Below, in pieces: positions 1 through 5,222 of a stretch of 6,855 nt of DNA. The position numbers and the translations under genes were made by a program. Under the pieces are notes generated by a model that had not been told where the DNA came from, ran no database searches, and saw only the letters and a program-made list of their open reading frames with translations. Source of the stretch: Thermoplasmata archaeon (GTDB lineage Archaea; Thermoplasmatota; Thermoplasmata; Lutacidiplasmatales; UBA184); contig JASHYY010000097.1 of NCBI GenBank assembly GCA_030042815.1, forward strand, positions 1-6,855, written 5' to 3'. The first letter of the stretch is position 1, and every line of letters starts with the position of its first letter.

Positions 1-217
1 TGATCTAAGCTCTCTGGATCGAGCTGTCGCGCGTCGAATCGTCGAGCGCTTGGAACGAGCTTCGGCCGATCCCAATCACTACTTCGAAAAGCTAGTGGGC
101 TCTGACGAACGCAAACTTCGAGTGGGTGATTATCGCCTGCTCGCGGCCCTCTCGCCCTCGGAGGAGGTACTCACGGTGGAGAGGGTCGACCGCCGTCGCA
201 GAGTCTACCAACGATAG
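1..217 (+). CDS. RelE/ParE-type toxin, C-terminal part (5' end outside the window)
   Basis: The frame beginning at base 2 is open for 71 codons to a TAG at 215-217. It reads as the C-terminal three quarters of a RelE/ParE-superfamily mRNA-interferase or gyrase toxin. Visible landmarks are a helix pair beginning LDRAVARRIVERLERA, a short 'DPNHYFEKL' linker, the core strand KLRVGDYRLLAAL, and the terminal strand with VERVDRRRRVYQR. The R-V-G-D-Y-R motif and the basic residues before a final Y are the family's hallmarks; in RelE-type members such C-terminal Arg and Tyr residues act in mRNA cleavage. Family members are usually 85-95 residues, so about 15-20 N-terminal residues lie left of the window. 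An antitoxin gene would normally be adjacent. None follows downstream, where the next gene is convergent, so it should lie upstream, outside the window. The family call is strong; the cellular target cannot be read from this fragment. Confidence 0.85.
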   Translation, partial: DLSSLDRAVARRIVERLERASADPNHYFEKLVGSDERKLRVGDYRLLAALSPSEEVLTVERVDRRRRVYQR

Positions 218-386
218 GTCTCGCCCGCACCTTGGTCGCGGGACTTCGTCTGGCCCGCGTGCGTGTGGATTTGAACCGCCGGAGGGTGCGGATCCCCCTC
301 CGACACCCTTTCAGCAATTGTCCGCCGGAAAGATCCTAACCTTGGGCGTCGGCTCTCGGAATCTTGGCGCCTCGCGGCGGACAGCC
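218..386. other. Convergent intergenic gap, toxin to alcohol dehydrogenase
   Basis: These 169 bases separate the 3' ends of two convergent genes. I see no convincing gene. The notable content is a GC-rich inverted repeat (278-304, listed separately). A T-loop-like string on the minus strand around 268-277 was considered and rejected as a tRNA. Confidence 0.6.
278..304 (-). terminator. GC-rich hairpin, possible 3' end signal of the alcohol dehydrogenase transcript
   Basis: Left arm 278-286 and right arm 296-304 form a 9-bp stem around a 9-base loop. Read as minus-strand RNA the stem is complete with one G·U pair; read as plus-strand RNA that position is a C/A mismatch. The hairpin therefore suits the alcohol dehydrogenase transcript better, lying about 83 bases past its stop. 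No T-run follows, and archaeal termination relies mainly on T-runs, so a role as a terminator is only possible. It could instead be a 3'-UTR stability structure. Confidence 0.3.
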
Positions 387-1439
387 CTACTGAGCGAGCG
401 TCGACATGTCCACGACGAACCGATAGTGAACGTCACCTCGCTGCATGCGGCGGTATGCGTCGTTGATTTGCGCCGGCGCGATGACTTCGACCTCTGCAAC
501 GATTCCTTTCTGCCCACAGTAGTCGAGCATTTCCTGTGTCTCACGGATCCCTCCGATATTGGAGCCGGCAACGCGCTTGTTGCCGTGGACGAGGCCCGTC
601 ACATCGAGCGGAGTGGCAACGGGTGGTAATCCGACAAGGACCAGAGTACCGAAGCTGTGCAGGAGGCTCGTCAGCTTGTCAACGTCGTGCGGTCCACTCA
701 CCGTATCGAGAATCAGGTCGAATTCGCCTTGATGCGGGTCCAACGCGCCGACCTCCTTCGTGGGGATGAAATGGTTGGCTCCCAGTCGCGCGGCGTCCTC
801 CTCCTTACCCATCGAAGTGCTCAGCACCGTGACGTCAGCGCCCATCGACACCCCCAGCTTCACCGCCAGGTGACCCAAACCACCGAGGCCGACCACGGCG
901 AGCCGGGTACCGGGCTGGCAGCCGAATTGACGCAACGGCGAGTACGTCGTAATGCCTCCGCAAAGGAGCGGGGCCGCTTTCGCGGGGTCTAACCCCGTCG
1001 GTATGTTCAGTGCATACTGCTCGTCGATGACATACGTCGTAGAGTACCCTCCGTACGTCCACGTCTTACCGCCTTGCTCGAGGCTGTCGAACGAGAATGT
1101 CACGCCCTTCTCGCAGAACATCTCGCGACCCGCTCGGCACTCGCTGCACCCACGACACGAATCGGCGATGCAGCCCACGCCGACCAGGTCGCCCTCGCGG
1201 AACCGGGACGCTTGGTCGCCGCGGGCGACCACCCGGCCGATTATTTCGTGGCCCGGTACGATCGGAAAGTGGGTATTCCCCCAATCGTTGTTCACCTTGT
1301 GCATATCGCTGTGACAGATGCCGCAATCGAGGATCTCGACCTCGATGTCGTGCGCTCCCACACCGCGTCGATCGATCGTCATGGGCAGCAGGGGCGCCTT
1401 CGCGGCCGCGGCGCCGTAGGCGGGAACCTTCTTCGTCAT
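387..1439 (-). CDS. Zinc-dependent alcohol dehydrogenase, YahK/cinnamyl-alcohol-dehydrogenase type
   Basis: This 350-residue cytosolic MDR-superfamily enzyme should interconvert alcohols and aldehydes using NAD(P)H. The GroES-like N-terminal half has the catalytic zinc set: C42 in GICHSD, H64 and E65 in PGHE, and C160 in PLLCGG. The structural zinc cysteines are C95, C98, C101 and C109. The Rossmann half carries GLGGLGH at 184-190, and the second strand ends in STS…K (207-212), which favours NADPH (inference). ITTYSPLR just after C160 is typical of the YahK/CAD branch, and the length matches that family (about 350). I chose the ATG at 1439 because homologues begin near 'AYGAAAAKAPL'. An upstream ATG at 1478 adds 13 residues; a GGAGGT lies 13 bases before it. 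A T-run at 1465-1469 is placed about 28 bases before 1439 but is a poor TATA box. The gene appears to be its own unit. The natural substrate is not evident. Confidence 0.93.
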   Translation of the reverse strand: MTKKVPAYGAAAAKAPLLPMTIDRRGVGAHDIEVEILDCGICHSDMHKVNNDWGNTHFPIVPGHEIIGRVVARGDQASRFREGDLVGVGCIADSCRGCSECRAGREMFCEKGVTFSFDSLEQGGKTWTYGGYSTTYVIDEQYALNIPTGLDPAKAAPLLCGGITTYSPLRQFGCQPGTRLAVVGLGGLGHLAVKLGVSMGADVTVLSTSMGKEEDAARLGANHFIPTKEVGALDPHQGEFDLILDTVSGPHDVDKLTSLLHSFGTLVLVGLPPVATPLDVTGLVHGNKRVAGSNIGGIRETQEMLDYCGQKGIVAEVEVIAPAQINDAYRRMQRGDVHYRFVVDMSTLAQ

Positions 1440-1854
1440 CACCGGCCGAATTGGGTCGGAGTCGAAAAACCCTGTCATGGCTGGAGCTGCTACCTCCGGC
1501 GCGAGACGACTCCCTCGCCGTGCCGACCTCACCCGTTTGGGTCACGACGGAAGGCCAACGCCGGGCACGCTTCGGTCAGAAATCGACGGTAGAGCGCGTG
1601 GGTTCTACCTCCCCTTGGGGGATCGTTCCCACCGGGCCCTGACACCGCTTCGCTCTCCGGGCCGGGTGTGAGGGATTGGAACCGCTTCTCGGCAGCCCCC
1701 TCCGACGCTCGGCCCTCCATTTCCCGTGGGAGTCCGCGGGAGGAGCACCGACACACGACACGTCCGGGGGCCCAGATCCCACAGGGACTCGAGGCTCACC
1801 CGATACTGGTCGACCGACCTGCCCGCTCGATGGGACGAGCTCGCCGGGGAGGAA
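1440..1854. other. Non-coding gap between two co-directional genes
   Basis: These 415 bases lie between the stop of the amidohydrolase and the start of the alcohol dehydrogenase, both on the minus strand. Short open frames cross it on both strands, but their translations are Arg/Pro/Ser/Gly-rich with no recognisable motif, as expected of chance frames in GC-rich DNA. I see no RNA gene, no good TATA box and no T-run terminator. There is a small inverted repeat with 6-base arms at about 1590-1611 (ggtaga…tctacc). The size of the gap argues against an operon between the two enzymes. Confidence 0.55.
1492..1497 (-). promoter_or_regulatory. Shine-Dalgarno-like GGAGGT upstream of the alcohol dehydrogenase
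   Basis: The minus strand reads GGAGGT here, 13 bases before the ATG at 1478 and over 50 before the preferred ATG at 1439. The spacing is long for either. It matters only because it is the one argument for the longer, 363-residue form of the enzyme; it may be fortuitous. Confidence 0.25.
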
Positions 1855-3117
1855 CTACGTCGCAGCAGCCCGGTCGACGACCAGCCTTCCGTCCTTCCAG
1901 ACCTTGAGGATTCTTTCCGGCTCGCCGAGGACCTGAATCCGCTTCAGCGGGTCTTCCGCAACGGCGATCACATCCGCGACGTAGCCCGCCCGGAGCTGCC
2001 CGGACTTCGGTGCTTGCGCGCCGAGGGTTAGGGGGCCGTTGGCCGTTCCGGCCCGGATCGCTTCCAACGGGGTCATGCCGACCTCCTCGACCATGTAGGC
2101 GAACTCGGCGCCATTGCCGCCCCAATGGGCCGGTCCCGAGTCGTTCGAGAACCCGATGTCAGTTCCGAGCGCGAAGGTCACCCCTTTTCGGTACGCAATC
2201 CGCACGCCTTCCCGGACGTGCGCATCGACCACGCGAGCCTTCTCGACCATGATTTCGGGAAGTCCCGACTCCTTCGCCACCTGCGGGCCGAGTTCGAACT
2301 TCATCGTCAGGGTCGGGCAGAGGACGGCCCCCGCCTCGACCATCCGATCGGCCGCCTCCTCGTCGAGGTAGGTGCCGTGCTCGATCGTCTTCGCTCCGGC
2401 CTTCAACGCGGCCATGATCCCCGCCTTTCCGTGACAGTGGGCCGCTACGAGCCTCTCGGCTCGCGCGGCTTCCTCCACGATCGCCCGGAGTTCCTCGTCT
2501 GAGAACTGCTGGTGACGCGGGTCGTCGAGGTCGCTCAGGACTCCTCCGGAGGCGCAGACCTTGACGACGGCGGCACCGAGCCGGAGCACCTTACGGACTG
2601 CGGCGAGACACTCCGGGATGCCGTCGCACGGTCCCGGGACCTCCCGAAGGTTCTGCCAGAATCGGACGAACTCGATCGGGAACGCGTGCGCATCCATGTG
2701 ACCCCCCGTGGGGCCGAGGGCCGTGCCGGAAGCGTAAATGTGGGGACCCGGAATCGACCCCTCGTTCACGGCGCGGCTGAGGTAAATCCCGTGTCCCGCG
2801 AGTTCTCGGACTGAGGTGAATCCTGACCGTAGCGCCTTCTCGGCGTCCTTGACCGAGCGGATGAGGCTGACCGAGTATGAGGTGTAGACTTGCTCTTCGA
2901 CCGAGAGCGACCGTATTCCCGCGAAGTGGGTATGACAATCCCACAGGCCCGGCATGACCACCGGAACGGACACCGAGACGTCCGACGTGTCCGGCGGGGG
3001 CGCGCTCTCTATCGGCCCGGCGTACTGGAGGGTCGGGCCATCGAACACGACGCAGGCGTTTCGGATGGGATCGCCCTCGCCGGGAATCAGCAGGTCCGCC
3101 TCGACGCGAGTCGCCAT
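1855..3117 (-). CDS. Metal-dependent amidohydrolase, prolidase/imidazolonepropionase-like
   Basis: This 420-residue cytosolic hydrolase has the amidohydrolase TIM barrel flanked by a split β-sandwich. N-terminal strands (5-55) lead into PGLWDCHTHF, giving metal ligands H62 and H64. K186 in VVKVCASGG is the likely carboxylated bridging lysine. H227 (AAHCHG), H247 (IEHGTYLD) and D320 (GTDIG) complete a binuclear centre. The GPTGGHMD segment around 135-142 is typical of the branch that includes Xaa-Pro dipeptidases, carboxypeptidase-like members and imidazolonepropionase-related enzymes. C-terminal TPLEAIRAGTANGPLTLG and the AGYVADVIAV strand are also classic. The reaction is probably hydrolysis of an amide, peptide or cyclic amide bond, but the substrate cannot be told from the sequence. 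The ATG at 3117 matches the family N-terminus, and a TATA box 26 bases upstream suggests a leaderless mRNA; there is no Shine-Dalgarno sequence. No histidine-degradation or peptide-uptake genes are nearby. Confidence 0.93.
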   Translation of the reverse strand: MATRVEADLLIPGEGDPIRNACVVFDGPTLQYAGPIESAPPPDTSDVSVSVPVVMPGLWDCHTHFAGIRSLSVEEQVYTSYSVSLIRSVKDAEKALRSGFTSVRELAGHGIYLSRAVNEGSIPGPHIYASGTALGPTGGHMDAHAFPIEFVRFWQNLREVPGPCDGIPECLAAVRKVLRLGAAVVKVCASGGVLSDLDDPRHQQFSDEELRAIVEEAARAERLVAAHCHGKAGIMAALKAGAKTIEHGTYLDEEAADRMVEAGAVLCPTLTMKFELGPQVAKESGLPEIMVEKARVVDAHVREGVRIAYRKGVTFALGTDIGFSNDSGPAHWGGNGAEFAYMVEEVGMTPLEAIRAGTANGPLTLGAQAPKSGQLRAGYVADVIAVAEDPLKRIQVLGEPERILKVWKDGRLVVDRAAAT

Positions 3118-3505
3118 GGCGCCCGAACCGTACCCCTTTGATTATACCTTCCCCCGATCGACTCCGGAGGACGATTGGACCCATCGCGTCCCGTCCTGCC
3201 GCACTCCCGGAGGAGGACGTCCACCGGTCGGATTCGGTTCCGGTGGAGGCGATGCGCCGCATCCCTCCCGGACCGTACGAAACTGCCCATGCCCTTTCCG
3301 GAGATAGAACCGGCGCGGAATCGCGTCGGGGCTCGGCGGGGAATTGGACTCCTTCGCATTGGACGCGTCCGACCTTCGGCTTCGACCGAAATCCCTGGGC
3401 GGTCGTGTCCGGCTAAGGCCCGAACGGCCAGTGCCGTGCCGAGGACCGGCGACCGAGATCGCCCGGAAACTACTTTGCGACCAGGACTCCCTGGGGGGCT
3501 GCCCG
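3118..3505. other. Divergent intergenic region, amidohydrolase to TPR protein
   Basis: These 388 bases separate two divergent genes. The end next to the amidohydrolase holds its TATA box. The rest carries several overlapping open frames on both strands with biased Arg/Pro/Ser translations and no motif. The frame of the TPR gene stays open back to 3344, but that extension has no similarity I can recognise to the family. I looked for the N-terminal ATPase part that normally precedes such TPR regions and saw no trace of it in any frame. An AT-richer patch at 3467-3475 could be a weak promoter element for the TPR gene. Confidence 0.5.
3141..3146 (-). promoter_or_regulatory. TATA box of the amidohydrolase gene
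   Basis: The minus strand reads TATAAT here, preceded by a purine-rich GGGGGAAGG that fits a BRE position. Its centre lies about 26 bases before the A of the ATG at 3117. That is the usual archaeal distance from TATA centre to transcription start, so transcription should begin at or next to the start codon. It stands out in an otherwise GC-rich stretch. Confidence 0.65.
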
Positions 3506-4528
3506 ATGGACGATGCGACCGCGTCGGAAGTCCTGGTGTTCGCTCGTCGGGCGAGCGAGCAGCTCGACGGACCGGAGTCGTCCTCCTGGGAGGATCGCCC
3601 GGAACAGGAGCACGGCCGGTTGCGGGCCGCATTCGACCATATGGTCAAGAGCGGACACGACGCGCAAGCGCTGGAGCTTGCTGCCTGCCTCTGGCCCTTT
3701 CAGTTCGATCGGGGACATGCGGACGAGGGTCGGCGATGGCTGGAGATCGCGCTCGCACGTCCCGGAGCTCGAGGACCGAGCCCCGTTCGGGCCACCGCAC
3801 TGTATGGGGCCGGAATCTTTGCTTTCCGCGCGCTGGACCAAGCGGCGGCGCAGCGGTTCTTCGACGAATTGCTGGCCCTCGCCGGCGCCCTCGGCGACGA
3901 CGGCGCCCGGCTGAAGGCCCACGGGGGACTCTCTCGGGTCGCGCTTCGGCGCGGCGACAGCGCCACCATCCGTCGGTTGAACGAAGAAGCGCTCGCGCTG
4001 GCTCGCCGACGGACCGTCCCCGAAGAGATGGCGAGCCCGCTGCACATGCTCGCGGCCGCCGCTCGCATCGACGGCGACTTCGAGGGCGCCCGGGAGTACT
4101 ATGTGAAGAATCTCGAACTGAACCGAACGCTGGGAGTGTCCCGCTGGGTCGGGACCGAGCTTCTCAACCTCGCCGCGGTCGACCTCCTGGGCGGACACGC
4201 CGAATCGAGCGCCGGACCGTTGGTCGAGGGCCCGGACCTCGTGGCAAGCCGTCAGGATCACTTTCTCCTGCCGTACGCTCTGGCTTGGGTCGCGCGACTT
4301 CGGTTGGCGCGCTCCGACCCTCGGGCGGCGGCCGAGCTTCTCGGGGCGGCGAGCGCGCAGGTCGCCCTGTCGGGGATGGCGATGGATCCGGACGAGGAGC
4401 CCGAATTTCAGAGGAGCGTGGCCCTGTGCGAGGACGTCTTGGGTGAGGAGGAGTTCCGGGCGTCCTGGGAGCGGGGCGCGAAGACGGATTTTGCGGGGGC
4501 CGTAGCCCTCGCTCGAAGCTCCCTGTAG
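3506..4528 (+). CDS. TPR-repeat protein resembling the C-terminal region of bacterial ATPase/LuxR-type regulators
   Basis: This 340-residue soluble protein is almost wholly α-helical, with no signal peptide or membrane helix. It opens with ARRASEQLDGPE…W…EQEHGRLRAAFDHMV (13-46), the segment that in COG3903-type ATPase/transcription regulators links the NTPase domain to the TPR array. TPR-like pairs follow at roughly 53-85, 95-130, 135-168, 176-210, 215-248 and 256-282. It ends with AAELLGAA…ALCEDVLGEEEFRASW…GAVALA (275-336), the characteristic tail of those regulators. The NTPase and DNA-binding domains are absent, so it probably works as a protein-binding adaptor (inference). I chose the ATG at 3506 because family similarity begins right after it and a G-run at 3493-3498 lies 7 bases upstream. 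An in-frame start at 3344 adds 54 residues without recognisable similarity. It could be a remnant of a larger regulator, but the frame is intact throughout. Confidence 0.85.
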   Translation: MDDATASEVLVFARRASEQLDGPESSSWEDRPEQEHGRLRAAFDHMVKSGHDAQALELAACLWPFQFDRGHADEGRRWLEIALARPGARGPSPVRATALYGAGIFAFRALDQAAAQRFFDELLALAGALGDDGARLKAHGGLSRVALRRGDSATIRRLNEEALALARRRTVPEEMASPLHMLAAAARIDGDFEGAREYYVKNLELNRTLGVSRWVGTELLNLAAVDLLGGHAESSAGPLVEGPDLVASRQDHFLLPYALAWVARLRLARSDPRAAAELLGAASAQVALSGMAMDPDEEPEFQRSVALCEDVLGEEEFRASWERGAKTDFAGAVALARSSL

Positions 4529-4545
4529 TCGACGGAGCCGCGCCG

Positions 4546-4561
4546 CCCCGCTCGATCGGGG
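4546..4561. terminator. Small hairpin between the convergent TPR and DUF1330 genes
   Basis: CCCCG (4546-4550) and CGGGG (4557-4561) form a 5-bp stem around a 6-base loop, 18 bases past the TPR gene stop. The remaining 130-base gap shows nothing else. The stem is short and no T-run follows, so a terminator role is weakly supported. Confidence 0.2.
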
Positions 4562-4658
4562 AGCGCCGTCGTGCGCCGGTCGGATTCTCGAGTCAGCATG
4601 CGGAACGGGTAGGCGGCGCGCGGCTGGGTTCGGTCCTCAAAGCACGCCGTGGAACCGA

Positions 4659-4946
4659 CTACACACCCTGGGCAAAGACGACGTTGCTCTGCGTCGCACG
4701 GATTCGGTCGGCCCGGTGCGGGCGATACTCCTCCGAGTCGTACCATCGCTTGAGAGCGTCCATCGTCGGGAACTCGAGGACCGCGAGAACCCTCGGCTTC
4801 CAGGTGCCTTCGACCACTTCGACGCGCGGCCCGCGGATAATGTAGCGTCCTCCGTACCGGGCCACGATCGCCGGAACTTCCGCCACGTAGCGCTCCAGGG
4901 CCTTCTCGTCCTTGATCTCCATGTCCGCAATCAGATACGCACTCAT
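4659..4946 (-). CDS. DUF1330 family protein
   Basis: This 95-residue protein matches the DUF1330 family in length and pattern. It has MSAYLIADMEIKD at the start, a helix with LERYVAEVPAIVARYGGRY (17-35), the RG and VE…W strand region (38-49), VLEFP (56-60), and the signature WYDSEEY (68-74) before a final strand VVFAQGV. The family forms small dimeric ferredoxin-like α/β barrels related to the dimeric α-β barrel superfamily; no reaction has been firmly assigned, so I give none. There is no signal peptide, so it should be cytosolic. The ATG at 4946 is the only sensible start. A GGAG at 4957-4960 sits 10 bases upstream and a TATA box at 4987-4992 lies in a palindrome. It is transcribed alone, convergent with the TPR gene and divergent from the surface protein. 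Confidence 0.92.
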   Translation of the reverse strand: MSAYLIADMEIKDEKALERYVAEVPAIVARYGGRYIIRGPRVEVVEGTWKPRVLAVLEFPTMDALKRWYDSEEYRPHRADRIRATQSNVVFAQGV

Positions 4947-5222
4947 GGTCGAGGGTCTCCGGGAACGAGGCGACGGGTTTCGGCACAATATAGGTGCCGT
5001 TCGCTCCGGGGGGATACCGCAACGCACGTTGCGGGTGATCACGCCGGCGTTCGGAGGGAGTCTCAACGGTCTCGGCGTCCCCGTTCGGGCACTCTCTTCG
5101 GATCTCAACCTATCTGTACCGAGATCGCGAATCCGTCGGCCATCGGCGACCGGTCGCCCCTCGCCCGCGTCCGGCCCGGACGCCGGGGTCCTGACGGGTT
5201 CCGAACGTGCGCCAAAATCGGA
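4947..5222. other. Divergent regulatory region, DUF1330 to surface protein
   Basis: These 276 bases hold the start signals of two divergent genes. The DUF1330 side has a clear TATA box within an inverted repeat and a GGAG. On the surface-protein side I find no clear TATA box at the leaderless distance (around 5196) and no Shine-Dalgarno sequence. The AT-richer patch near 5107-5118 is the only other candidate and would imply an untranslated leader of about 80 bases. Confidence 0.5.
4981..4999 (-). promoter_or_regulatory. TATA box of DUF1330 enclosed by a perfect inverted repeat (candidate operator)
   Basis: CGGCAC (4981-4986) and GTGCCG (4994-4999) are perfect 6-base inverted arms around a 7-base AT-rich centre. 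That centre holds the minus-strand TATATT (4987-4992). The TATA centre predicts transcription from about 4963, leaving a leader of about 17 bases that includes the GGAG at 4957-4960. A dimeric repressor bound to these arms would block TBP. The TATA box is fairly sure; the operator role is inference. Confidence 0.5.

Noticed and set aside
261..310. A possible minus-strand tRNA or tRNA fragment, suggested by GGTTCAAATCC (T-loop-like) next to a variable-arm-like hairpin
   Set aside because: The would-be T-stem pairs at only three of five positions, no matching acceptor strand is found upstream, and no 17-base anticodon arm precedes the hairpin.
1575..1640. A D-arm-like string (GGTAGAGCGCG) on the plus strand, suggesting a tRNA
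   Set aside because: No GCTC partner precedes it, there is no TTCRA T-loop at the right distance, and no acceptor stem can be formed.
3344..3505. N-terminal extension of the TPR protein by 54 residues
   Set aside because: The extension is Arg/Pro-rich with no resemblance to the family, and similarity starts just after the ATG at 3506.
3175..4446. A 423-codon plus-strand frame overlapping the TPR gene
   Set aside because: Its translation is dominated by Arg, Gly, Ser and Pro with no motif. The TPR frame has clear family features over the same bases.
5101..5126. Inverted repeat GATCTC…GAGATC upstream of the surface protein, as an operator
   Set aside because: The arms are only six bases with a 14-base spacer, do not flank a promoter element I can identify, and are easily explained by chance.
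4716..5222. The open frame upstream of the surface protein, reaching back to 4716
   Set aside because: It runs antisense through the well-supported DUF1330 gene, and its translation before 5223 lacks any signal-peptide or domain character.
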